DNA of 57,629 nucleotides from Bacteroidales bacterium. Lineage in GTDB: Bacteria; Bacteroidota; Bacteroidia; Bacteroidales; F082. Positions 1 to 7,491 of this stretch are shown one piece after another (the stretch's first letter is position 1; each line of letters opens with the position of its first letter). The notes beneath the pieces were generated by a model, which worked only from the letters and a program-made list of their open reading frames with translations, was not told where the DNA came from and ran no database searches. The position numbers and the translations under genes are program-made. The stretch spans positions 1 through 57,629 of the forward strand of contig JAGCFU010000009.1 of NCBI GenBank assembly GCA_017649945.1, written 5' to 3'.

Positions 1-655
1 CACCCGGATAGGTCATCACGAAAGTGACGCCTGCAGCGGCGTTGCTCATGTGCTCATCATGTGAGCTGTTGAACTTCGGGATGATATCGCCACGGATGAG
101 CACATCGGGAGTCTTGAGGATGCTGTTGCCAAAGTCTTTGAAGACGCCACAGATAGTCAGCTGAATTGATTCGCCCTTGTCACCGATGGACATCTGCCGT
201 CCGACAGGGTCTTTATCACCAAAATGCGCGTTGGCGAACTCCTCGCTCACCATGCAGCGGTCGCCTGCAATGCGCCAGTCGTCTTTCGAGCCTTTCACAA
301 GGTCGTAGCTAAACATCTCAAAGAAGCACGAGTCGACCGCAATGGTGTTGCCATAGACTGTCTCGCCGTCGATTCTGTACTCCGAGGCATTCGACACATT
401 CGCAACACATGTTGATTTCTCTATCTCAGGAAACTGCCCGCGCAGATGTTTATCGAGCCAGTATCCCATGTTGACGCTTTCCTCGTTTGTTATGACGTAG
501 ATACGGTCGGCGTTTTTCTGGAAGGCATCCGTCGAGAGCTGTTTCTGTACATACACCGCCAAAAGCAGCACAAACGCCATTGAAATAGTCAAACCCAAGA
601 GGTTAATAAGTGCGTAAAGCTTGTTTCTTTTCAGGAAGTTTATAAATGATTTCAT
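1..655 (-). CDS. ABC transporter permease, MacB/FtsX type (N-terminal part, runs off window)
   Basis: This is an inner-membrane permease subunit of a MacB-like ABC exporter; only the first 218 codons lie in the window and no stop is reached. The protein starts MKSFINFLKRNKLYALINLL and continues into one hydrophobic segment (about residues 16-36), followed by a soluble periplasmic region with motifs usual for the MacB_PCD domain, such as the stretch around 'VNMGYWLDKHLRGQFPEIEK' and 'SYDLVKGSKDDWR'. The start is the ATG at 655-653. It lies 11 bases after the HlyD-like gene and follows a TolC-like gene, so the three form a tripartite export unit. The matching ATPase is not in the window. The family call is firm; the substrate is unknown. 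Confidence 0.85.
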   Translation of the reverse strand, partial: MKSFINFLKRNKLYALINLLGLTISMAFVLLLAVYVQKQLSTDAFQKNADRIYVITNEESVNMGYWLDKHLRGQFPEIEKSTCVANVSNASEYRIDGETVYGNTIAVDSCFFEMFSYDLVKGSKDDWRIAGDRCMVSEEFANAHFGDKDPVGRQMSIGDKGESIQLTICGVFKDFGNSILKTPDVLIRGDIIPKFNSSHDEHMSNAAAGVTFVMTYPG

Positions 656-666
656 TTTTTTAATTT

Positions 667-1923
667 TTAAAAGACTAACACATCACTGTCTCCGAAGTTA
701 TCATAATTTGAAGTAATAACCTTTTCCCCTACTTCAAGGCCTTCAATCACCTCATAATACTGCGGATTCTGTCGTCCGATGCGGATGTCGCGTTGCACCG
801 CCTTCGTGCCATCGGCGCTCATGACATAAATCCACTTGCCACCGGTCTTCTGATAAAATGCTCCGCGAGGAATCAGAATAGCCTCCACAGGCTGTCCGAG
901 CTGTAGGTTCAGGTAATACGTCTGACCGCTGCGGATGTTCTCAGGCTGCTGCCCGACGAACTTGAAATCGGCCTTGAACTTGCCATCGCGCACCTCCGGA
1001 TACACCTTGCGGATCTGCGCCTGATAACGCTCGCTCTGTCGCTCAAAGGTGGCATCCAAGCCTGCCGACACCCTGTCGATGTAATGCTCATCTATCTGAG
1101 CCTCAATCTTATAGCTGTCGAGGTTGTTAATCTGCCCTATCTTCGAGCCTGCTGCCACGCTCTGTCCCAAAACAACGTCGAGAAGTCCCAGCTCGCCATC
1201 GATAGGAGCCTTAATAGTGAGGTTGTCCTTACGTTTGCGAATCATCATCATGTTGCGGCGCATATTGTCGAGACTCTCCTGCATCTGGTTTATTTCCACC
1301 GAACGGTAGAGGCTGTCCTGCTTGGCGCGGTTCTCCACCAGCTTCAGGCGACTTGTCGAGAGCTCATAGTCTTCCTCTGCCTTCAGATACTCCTCCTTAG
1401 CGATGAGACCGTCGTCGTACAACGCCTTCTGAGCCTCGTAGTTACGTTTGTTGCGGCGCACGTCCATCTGCAGCTGCAGCTTCTCCTGTTCAACGCTCAG
1501 CTTCTGCTGTTCCATCTGAATCATGGTGTTTCGCAAGATGTTTTCCTTCTCGGCGAGGTCGGCTTCCGAATTCAGGATCTGCATATCGAGGTTTTCGTTG
1601 CTCAAAATGAGAATCACATCGCCTCGTTTCACTCGGCTGCCTTCTTCCGCCACAATCTCCTGAACCACGCCCCCTTCAAGCGGACTGATCTGAATAGTCG
1701 TTATCGGTGCCACCTGTCCGCTGATGCGGATGTAGTCGTTAAACTGCCCTGAAGTCACGGTACCCACGCTGATGTTGTCGAGGTTCACGCGCAGCTTCTT
1801 CGAGTCATCTCTCACCACAAGCCAGATGATAAATGCTAACAGCAGCGCACCAAGCCAAAACGGTACAGCTTTCTTTGTGAAAGCGAGGTTGATTCCTTTT
1901 TTCTTTTCAATAACTCTGTCCAT
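667..1923 (-). CDS. HlyD/MacA-family periplasmic adaptor (membrane fusion protein)
   Basis: This adaptor should join the inner-membrane ABC permease (next gene) to the TolC-like outer-membrane channel (previous gene). The 418-residue protein has a basic N-terminus and one membrane segment at about 20-37. It then has the first half of a lipoyl-like domain (about 70-110, 'GSRVKRGDVILILSNENLD'), a long charged coiled-coil hairpin (about 110-235), the second lipoyl half ('IKAPIDGELGLL') and a beta-barrel domain. Length and order fit MacA/HlyD-type adaptors. The spacer before it (1924-2059) contains an inverted heptamer array. The substrate cannot be told from sequence. Confidence 0.9.
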   Translation of the reverse strand: MDRVIEKKKGINLAFTKKAVPFWLGALLLAFIIWLVVRDDSKKLRVNLDNISVGTVTSGQFNDYIRISGQVAPITTIQISPLEGGVVQEIVAEEGSRVKRGDVILILSNENLDMQILNSEADLAEKENILRNTMIQMEQQKLSVEQEKLQLQMDVRRNKRNYEAQKALYDDGLIAKEEYLKAEEDYELSTSRLKLVENRAKQDSLYRSVEINQMQESLDNMRRNMMMIRKRKDNLTIKAPIDGELGLLDVVLGQSVAAGSKIGQINNLDSYKIEAQIDEHYIDRVSAGLDATFERQSERYQAQIRKVYPEVRDGKFKADFKFVGQQPENIRSGQTYYLNLQLGQPVEAILIPRGAFYQKTGGKWIYVMSADGTKAVQRDIRIGRQNPQYYEVIEGLEVGEKVITSNYDNFGDSDVLVF

Positions 1924-1980
1924 ATTACTATTTCAATAGTTTATTAAATCTTAATGTTTTTTACTTCTTTTCGTGTTTTT

Positions 1981-2058
1981 CAGCCATTAGGTTTTAGCCA
2001 TTAGCCATTGGTTTTTAGTCTCTGCTAATAGCTAATGGCTAGTGGCTAATGGCTAAAA
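1981..2058. repeat. Intergenic inverted array of the heptamer TAGCCAT
   Basis: This lies between the TolC-like stop codon (2062-2060, minus) and the HlyD-like start (1923). Degenerate copies of TAGCCAT run one way on the left and the other way on the right. The best arms are TTTTAGCCATTAGCCA at 1992-2007 and its exact reverse complement at 2043-2058, 16 bases each, so the transcript can fold into a long hairpin. The same word family occurs again at 55316-55410. Function is unknown; partial transcription termination or 3'-end protection between tolC and hlyD is possible. Confidence 0.85.
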
Positions 2059-2059
2059 A

Positions 2060-3403
2060 CTATTGTTCCAAATAATGTATACCTTTATAATATTCTACAA
2101 CGGATTTTTTAATGAAATGCTGCATCTTGGCGTTCATTTCTTCAGCTAAAGCGTTCAAATAATTGTTCGATGCGGTCTGATATTCAATAGACGAAATCAG
2201 TCCTTGCTCAAACCTTTTTGCATTGAGTTCAAATGCCTCTTCCTGAAGCTGCGCCCTCGTTTCTGCCTGCCTCACCGCATAGGCGGTACCGTCACAGTCG
2301 GCAACAGCGCGATAGACCTCCGCCTCAACCTGTTGAATCGTCTGCTCATAATCGGCTTTCGCCCTGATATATGCGTTCTTTTTTCTCGAAATGTTTGAAT
2401 GTCTCGAAAATCTGTCATAAATCGGTATGCTCAACGACACCTGAAGATATTCGTTTCGGTTGTCCCTAAACTGCTTTTCAAACGGCACTGGCGTATAACC
2501 GTCAAGCCCCGGATAAGTGAAATAATTCGTTGACCATCCACCATAAAGTGACAGGCGAGGTAGCAGTTTCCATTTCGATGTGCGAAGTTCCAACTGTGCG
2601 TTGTTCATCAAACTTTGGGCTATTATCACCGACGGCATGATTTCTTTTGCGTTCTCCACAATGAATTGCACATTCTCCACATTTTGCTCGAATGTTATTC
2701 CCGAATCTGTCAGGTTGTCAACCACCTTCAAAGGCTGTTCAATAGGCCAGAACATAACGTCTTTCAATGTTATTACAGCATCGTTTAGGCGGTTGTGGCA
2801 ATTCGTCAACTGATACTGGCGTTCAGCCAAGTCAGCTTGCATTTGCACCACGTCGGCATGCGACTTCTGACCCAGTTTCTCCTGACGCTCAGCGAGTTGC
2901 AGCGCCTTATCAGCCGTCGCCACCTGCGCCGCCAATGCTTCTTCAAGTTTTTTTAGATAAATCACATTGCAAAACGCCTCCATCGTGGCGAGACATATCT
3001 GGTCTTCAAGTTGTTGCGACTTCGTTTTTCCCATCAACTGCGCTGTCTTCGTAATCTTCATGTTGTTCACTGCCTGAAACCCATTGAACAGGTCTATTCC
3101 GCCCGACACGCTATAGCCGTTGTTAAACGAAGTTATCGTGCTGTAAGTGTTTGATTCAGGGTCAATGCTACGACCTAAGTTATAATAGGCATATGTGTTA
3201 CCGCTTATTTCCGGTGTAAACATTTGCAAAATCGCATCTCGTCTGTTAATCTGCGCATCTCTGTTATCAGCATTCTGAATCTTCACTTTCGTGGAATGCT
3301 CCACCGCATACCTCATGCAATCCTTCAGCCCCATCGAAATAGTGTCCTGCGCCATTGATAACATCGGCATAAAAATTGTGATAATCAAAATAATCCGTTT
3401 CAT
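2060..3403 (-). CDS. TolC-family outer-membrane efflux protein
   Basis: This is an outer-membrane channel of a tripartite exporter, about 447 residues. I use the ATG at 3403, 12 codons inside the longest frame, because it begins directly with a signal peptide (MKRIILIITIFMPMLSMAQ). The rest shows the two internally repeated helical halves of the OEP family, with heptad-rich stretches at about 110-200 and 330-430 ('LAEEMNAKMQHFIKKSVVEY' at the end). It is followed by the HlyD-like adaptor and the ABC permease, the usual order for such export sets. The upstream spacer holds a perfect 10-base inverted repeat (3432-3458). Confidence 0.88.
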   Translation of the reverse strand: MKRIILIITIFMPMLSMAQDTISMGLKDCMRYAVEHSTKVKIQNADNRDAQINRRDAILQMFTPEISGNTYAYYNLGRSIDPESNTYSTITSFNNGYSVSGGIDLFNGFQAVNNMKITKTAQLMGKTKSQQLEDQICLATMEAFCNVIYLKKLEEALAAQVATADKALQLAERQEKLGQKSHADVVQMQADLAERQYQLTNCHNRLNDAVITLKDVMFWPIEQPLKVVDNLTDSGITFEQNVENVQFIVENAKEIMPSVIIAQSLMNNAQLELRTSKWKLLPRLSLYGGWSTNYFTYPGLDGYTPVPFEKQFRDNRNEYLQVSLSIPIYDRFSRHSNISRKKNAYIRAKADYEQTIQQVEAEVYRAVADCDGTAYAVRQAETRAQLQEEAFELNAKRFEQGLISSIEYQTASNNYLNALAEEMNAKMQHFIKKSVVEYYKGIHYLEQ

Positions 3404-3431
3404 TTCATTATTTTTTTCAAATAATAAAACA

Positions 3432-3458
3432 AACGTCATGCCAAAAATGCATGACGTT
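3432..3458 (-). promoter_or_regulatory. Perfect 10-base inverted repeat upstream of the TolC-like gene
   Basis: AACGTCATGC (3432-3441) and GCATGACGTT (3449-3458) are exact reverse complements with a 7-base A/T-rich spacer. On the minus strand the repeat is followed by a T-rich stretch, so it could be the terminator of the OmpA-like gene. Its compact palindromic form 29 bases before the tolC start also fits an operator. The sequence alone does not decide. Confidence 0.6.
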
Positions 3459-3494
3459 GATTATCAATATTTTAAATAAAACGGAATCTTATAA

Positions 3495-3515
3495 AGTGTA
3501 AAAATATTTTACACT
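3495..3515. terminator. A/T-rich 9-base hairpin after the OmpA-like gene
   Basis: AGTGTAAAA and TTTTACACT form perfect 9-base arms around ATA. A second small stem (TGTAAA 3518-3523 with TTTACA 3529-3534) overlaps the stop codon of the OmpA-like gene. The stem is weak because it is A/T rich, so a terminator role is tentative. Confidence 0.4.
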
Positions 3516-3529
3516 ACTGTAAAAAATCT

Positions 3530-5179
3530 TTACATTACCCTGATTTCCACACGACGGTTCAATGCCTTGTTTTTCTCGCTGTCGTTCGGCACGAGAGGAC
3601 GGTTTGCGCCGTAACCGTTGGCGTCGATTCTTGTTATCGGGATTTCTCTCTCAAGAAGCGCCGTCATCACTGCAGCGGCACGCTCCAACGAAAGCATCAG
3701 ATTATGTTCCGCCGTACCGCTGTCATCAGTATATCCTGCGATTTCAATTCTGATGTCAGGATTCTCATTCATGAAATTAGCGAGAGAATCAATCTCAGCA
3801 TATGACGCCTCAGTAAGCACAGCGCTGTCGAACTCAAAGTTGATGTTACGCATCACAAAACGTTTCATGTCAAGAGAATCAGGAGCGTCGACGGATGCCA
3901 AATCAAAGACATAGATGTCGAAACCGCCCATTCCGCCTTCACGGTTGGTGGAGATATAACCTTTCTTTCCGTCAGAACTGACCACGAAACTTATCTCGTC
4001 TTTATCGGAATTGATAGGATATCCGAGGTTTACAGGAGTGCTCCACTCACCTCTCGGCAGCTTCTTGCACATGAAAATATCGTATCCGCCCATGCCTGGA
4101 TGACCGTCGGAAGCGAAATACAATGTGTTGCCGTCAGGATGGATAAACGGACTCATCTCATTGCCCTTTGAGTTAGCAAAAGTGATAGGTTTCGGATTAG
4201 TCCATTTTCCCTGATAGAACTCGCTGTAATAAATATCAGTGCTCTCGTATGTTCGCGAATATCTCACAAAATACAGCTCTTTGCCGTCTGCGCTGATGCA
4301 AGGCTGCGACTCCATCGTCGAGGTGTTGACGATATTTCCGAGATTCACAGGCTTACTCCATTGATTTTCAACAAAATCCGATGTATAGATATCACCTCTA
4401 CCATAGCTGTCGATAAAATCGATGCCGACGAAATACATCTTATTCTGATTTGCCGAGATGCTCACTGCACCCATTCTTTTCTTGTTATGCCAATCGATAT
4501 TCATCGACATGGCTGGCATATATTCGCCATTGATGATTGCTGAAGTGTACACAGACTCATCTCTAAATCCTTGTTTGTCAACTTCATCACCTCTACGAGT
4601 CAGATAGATACGGCTTCCGTCAGGCAATATCTGATTGATATACTCATCACCGGCGGTGTTGACATTCGCGCCAAGATTTGTCGGATTATAGTCTATCGGA
4701 TTATTGAATGCTTTGTCTCTAAACTCTGCGATCTCAAGCAGTTCTTTTGCTCTGACAATCAATGTACTTTTCTGGTTAGGCGCTTTCACATACCATCTAA
4801 GGATATTCACAGCATCGCTGAAACGGGAATGTTCAAGATACAGTTCCGACAATGTTATGGCCGATTTCGGGAACGCCATAGAGTCGGCGTCGAACATCTG
4901 CTCATAGCACGCAATAGCTGCATCTGCATCTTTCAGCTTCTGCGAGAGTTCAGCCTTCAGCAACAACGCATCGGTAAAACGCGCGTCGACATCCAGTGCC
5001 TTATCCAGATATTTAAAAGTCTTCTGATACTTTTTCTCATCATACTGTTTCTTAGCTTTTTTGAAATAATTCACAGCTTTTTTAGACTTAGTATGATAAT
5101 TCTGCGCAAAGACAGTCGCAGGAGCGGCCATCAGGCACAAAAGCATCAAAACCATTAAGTTTTTGAGACATTTTTTCAT
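3530..5179 (-). CDS. TPR / PD40 propeller / OmpA-C envelope protein (PorE-like layout)
   Basis: This is a 549-residue exported protein that probably bridges the outer membrane and peptidoglycan. A signal peptide (1-26, ending 'ATVFAQ') is followed by a lysine-rich TPR region (about 30-165), then PD40/WD40-like propeller blades (about 180-430; repeated 'ISADGKELYFVR' and 'IHPDGNTLYFASDG' motifs). An OmpA-C peptidoglycan-binding domain follows at about 440-549 ('INFEFDSAVLTEASYAEIDS', 'IEIAGYTDDSGTAEHN'). The usual GHTD is GYTD here. T9SS protein PorE has TPR, WD40 and OmpA-C modules but also a carboxypeptidase-regulatory-like domain, which I do not see, so PorE identity is only a suggestion. 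It starts 5 bases after folD. Confidence 0.85.
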   Translation of the reverse strand: MKKCLKNLMVLMLLCLMAAPATVFAQNYHTKSKKAVNYFKKAKKQYDEKKYQKTFKYLDKALDVDARFTDALLLKAELSQKLKDADAAIACYEQMFDADSMAFPKSAITLSELYLEHSRFSDAVNILRWYVKAPNQKSTLIVRAKELLEIAEFRDKAFNNPIDYNPTNLGANVNTAGDEYINQILPDGSRIYLTRRGDEVDKQGFRDESVYTSAIINGEYMPAMSMNIDWHNKKRMGAVSISANQNKMYFVGIDFIDSYGRGDIYTSDFVENQWSKPVNLGNIVNTSTMESQPCISADGKELYFVRYSRTYESTDIYYSEFYQGKWTNPKPITFANSKGNEMSPFIHPDGNTLYFASDGHPGMGGYDIFMCKKLPRGEWSTPVNLGYPINSDKDEISFVVSSDGKKGYISTNREGGMGGFDIYVFDLASVDAPDSLDMKRFVMRNINFEFDSAVLTEASYAEIDSLANFMNENPDIRIEIAGYTDDSGTAEHNLMLSLERAAAVMTALLEREIPITRIDANGYGANRPLVPNDSEKNKALNRRVEIRVM

Positions 5180-5184
5180 ATCAG

Positions 5185-6063
5185 TTATTTTCTTTTTTTA
5201 GCTTGCAATGTATTATAAAGTAATGATACGATTGTCATTGGTCCCACGCCACCTGGTACCGGGGTGATTTTCGATGCCACTTTCGCGACCTCGTCGAAGT
5301 CGACGTCGCCTTCGATGCGATAGCCTTTCTCTGTCGTAGGGTCGTCGATACGATGGATACCCACGTCGATGACTACTGCGCCCGGTTTCACCATGTCGGC
5401 CTTGAGGAACAACGGCTTACCGATGGCGACCACGAGTATATCAGCCTGACGTGTTATCTCAGGGAGATTCTGTGTGCGGCTGTGGCAGATTGTCACGGTA
5501 GCGTCGGCGCCTTTGCGCGAAAGCATCACGCTGATTGGTGTTCCCACGATGTTAGAACGTCCGAGCACCACCACATGTTTGCCTGCTGTCTCGACGCCAC
5601 TGCGCTTCAGGAGCTCCACGATGCCAGCCGGTGTGGCAGGCAGGAAACAAGGCTCACCGAGCTGCATAAGACCTATATTAAAAGGTGTGAAGCCGTCGAC
5701 GTCTTTCTTCGGGTTGATGGAGTGGATGACCTTGGTCTCGTTGATATGTTTCGGCAGAGGCAGCTGGATGATGTAACCGTCGATTTCCGCGTCGTTGTTG
5801 AGGAAATCAATGAGTTTCAGCAGTTCTTCCTCTGTGGTGTTGGCTGGCAGACGGTACACCGAACTCGTCATTCCCACACTCTGGCAGGCTTTCTCTTTCG
5901 ATGCCACATACGTCTTGGATGCTCCGTCCTCACCTACTATCACTGCTGCGAGATGTGGGGCGTCCATGCCTTTGTCCAACATTCCGGCGACTTCCGCCGC
6001 TATTTCTTTTTTCATTGCATCGGCGATGGCTTTACCGTCGATGATCTTTTCTTCTGGTATCAT
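5185..6063 (-). CDS. folD: Bifunctional methylenetetrahydrofolate dehydrogenase / cyclohydrolase
   Basis: FolD interconverts 5,10-methylene-, methenyl- and 10-formyl-tetrahydrofolate in the cytoplasm, supplying one-carbon units. The protein is 292 residues, normal for the family. Visible motifs are the catalytic YVASK (Lys56), 'DGYIIQLPLPKHI' (about 95-107), 'DVDGFTPFNIG' (about 121-131), 'PATPAGIVELL' and the NADP-binding 'VVLGRSNIVGTPISVML'. It follows ffh across a GATAAGAAG repeat array whose last unit abuts the folD ATG, and is itself only 5 bases before the OmpA-like gene. A long antisense frame across it is a shadow. Confidence 0.97.
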   Translation of the reverse strand: MIPEEKIIDGKAIADAMKKEIAAEVAGMLDKGMDAPHLAAVIVGEDGASKTYVASKEKACQSVGMTSSVYRLPANTTEEELLKLIDFLNNDAEIDGYIIQLPLPKHINETKVIHSINPKKDVDGFTPFNIGLMQLGEPCFLPATPAGIVELLKRSGVETAGKHVVVLGRSNIVGTPISVMLSRKGADATVTICHSRTQNLPEITRQADILVVAIGKPLFLKADMVKPGAVVIDVGIHRIDDPTTEKGYRIEGDVDFDEVAKVASKITPVPGGVGPMTIVSLLYNTLQAKKRK

Positions 6064-6118
6064 ATTATCTCTTTTTATCCTTTCTTATCCTTCTTATCCT
6101 TCTTATCCTTCTTATCTT
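6064..6118 (-). repeat. Intergenic GATAAGAAG nonamer array between ffh and folD
   Basis: On the minus strand there are three clean copies of GATAAGAAG followed by degenerate ones (GATAAGAAAG, GATAAAAAG, AGATAATATG). The ffh stop codon TAA (6114-6112) is part of the first unit and the last degenerate unit contains the folD ATG. The purine-rich units resemble Shine-Dalgarno sequence, so they may aid folD translation. The same word is found at 29346-29457. Confidence 0.85.
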
Positions 6119-7446
6119 CTGCGCTTCGCTTGTTGCATCATCTGCATCATCTTCTTTGCGCCGCCTGTTGTCATCATGCGCATCATCTTCGAGGTCTCTT
6201 CAAACTGTTTGATGAGTCGGTTCACCTCTTCGATGTTATTACCGGAGCCGAGAGCTATTCTTCTCTTGCGGCTGCCGTTGATGATTCTCGGGTTCTCGCG
6301 TTCTTCCGGTGTCATCGAGCCGATAATGGCTTCGATGCTCTTGAATGCGTCGTCGTCGATATCCTCATCGTTGATTTTGTTCATTCCAGGAATCATCTTG
6401 GCGAGGTCCTTGATGCTTCCCATTCTCTTGATTTGCTGAATCTGCTTGAGGAAATCGTTGTAGTTGAACTCGTTTTTAGCGAGTTTCTTCTTCAGCTTGG
6501 CTGCTTCTTCGGCGTCGAACTGCTCCTGTGCGCGTTCCACGAGGGAGACGATATCGCCCATGCCGAGGATACGGTCGGCCATACGTTTCGGGTAGAAGAT
6601 ATCGAGAGCGTCCATCTTCTCTCCGAGACCCACGAATTTGATAGGTTTCTCGACGACAGTACGGATTGTCAGAGCAGCACCGCCACGTGTGTCACCGTCG
6701 AGTTTGGTGAGCACCACGCCGTCGAAGTCCAAGCGGTCGTTGAAGGCCTTGGCGGTGTTCACCGCGTCCTGGCCAGTCATGGCATCGACCACGAACAGCG
6801 TCTCCTGTGGATTCACCGTCTCTTTGATCTTCGCTATCTCATTCATCATCTCCTCATCGACGGCGAGACGTCCTGCGGTATCGATGATGACCACGTTCTT
6901 ACCGTCTCTTCTCGCCTTCGCTATAGCGTTTTCCGCAATCTGAACCGGGCTCTTGTTGCCGTCTTCGGAATAGACCTCAACGCCGACTTGCTCGCCCAAC
7001 ACCTTCAACTGGTCGATAGCGGCCGGACGATAGACGTCGCCAGCCACGAGCATCACAGTCTTGCCTTTCTTATTTTTCAGGAAATTGGCGAGTTTTGCAG
7101 AGAAAGTGGTCTTACCGGAGCCTTGGAGACCAGCGATAAGCACTATTGTAGGATTGCCTTTGAGGTTAAGTTCGGAATGTTCGCCGCCCATCAACTCAGC
7201 GAGCTCGTCGTGTACGATCTTCACCATCAACTGGCTCGGCGACACTGCCGTCAGAATCTTCTGACCAATCGCCTTCTCCTTGATTTCGTTGGTGACATCC
7301 TTGGCTATCTTATAGCTCACGTCAGCGTCAAGCAACGCCTTACGCACCTCCTTCACGGTCTCCGCCACGTTGATTTCCGTGATATATCCCTGTCCTTTCA
7401 GTACCTTGAACGAACGTTCCAGTTTCTCAGTTAATCCTTCAAACAT
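6112..7446 (-). CDS. ffh: Signal recognition particle protein Ffh (SRP54)
   Basis: Ffh is the GTPase subunit of the signal recognition particle. It binds 4.5S-type SRP RNA and signal sequences and delivers ribosomes to FtsY. The 444-residue protein has the N domain (1-90), the G domain with the P-loop GLQGSGKTT (106-114), DTAGRL (189-194), TKLDGDTRGG (247-256), and a methionine-rich M domain (about 325-435, including 'RRIALGSGNNIEEVNRLIKQ'). Length is normal. A TAnnTTTG element lies at 7482-7475. Its stop codon sits inside the GATAAGAAG array that leads to folD. Confidence 0.98.
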   Translation of the reverse strand: MFEGLTEKLERSFKVLKGQGYITEINVAETVKEVRKALLDADVSYKIAKDVTNEIKEKAIGQKILTAVSPSQLMVKIVHDELAELMGGEHSELNLKGNPTIVLIAGLQGSGKTTFSAKLANFLKNKKGKTVMLVAGDVYRPAAIDQLKVLGEQVGVEVYSEDGNKSPVQIAENAIAKARRDGKNVVIIDTAGRLAVDEEMMNEIAKIKETVNPQETLFVVDAMTGQDAVNTAKAFNDRLDFDGVVLTKLDGDTRGGAALTIRTVVEKPIKFVGLGEKMDALDIFYPKRMADRILGMGDIVSLVERAQEQFDAEEAAKLKKKLAKNEFNYNDFLKQIQQIKRMGSIKDLAKMIPGMNKINDEDIDDDAFKSIEAIIGSMTPEERENPRIINGSRKRRIALGSGNNIEEVNRLIKQFEETSKMMRMMTTGGAKKMMQMMQQAKRRR

Positions 7447-7474
7447 ATCAATCTTTTTATTCTATTTTAAATTG

Positions 7475-7482
7475 CAAAAATA
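7475..7482 (-). promoter_or_regulatory. Bacteroidota -7 element (TATTTTTG) for ffh
   Basis: TATTTTTG on the minus strand matches TAnnTTTG, the known -7 consensus of the phylum. It sits 28 bases upstream of the ffh ATG and just after the end of the sulfatase gene, giving a predicted 5' leader of about 20-25 bases. No clear -33 TTG was identified. Confidence 0.6.
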
Positions 7483-7491
7483 CAAAATATT

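Noticed and set aside
3404-3439. Longer start for the TolC-like protein at 3439
   Set aside because: The extra 12 residues precede a clean signal peptide and cover the palindrome at 3432-3458.
5353-7434. A 693-codon open frame on the plus strand antisense to folD and ffh
   Set aside because: It crosses the repeat array and lies opposite two certain genes. Its protein is rich in His, Leu and Cys with no domain, as expected of a codon-bias shadow.
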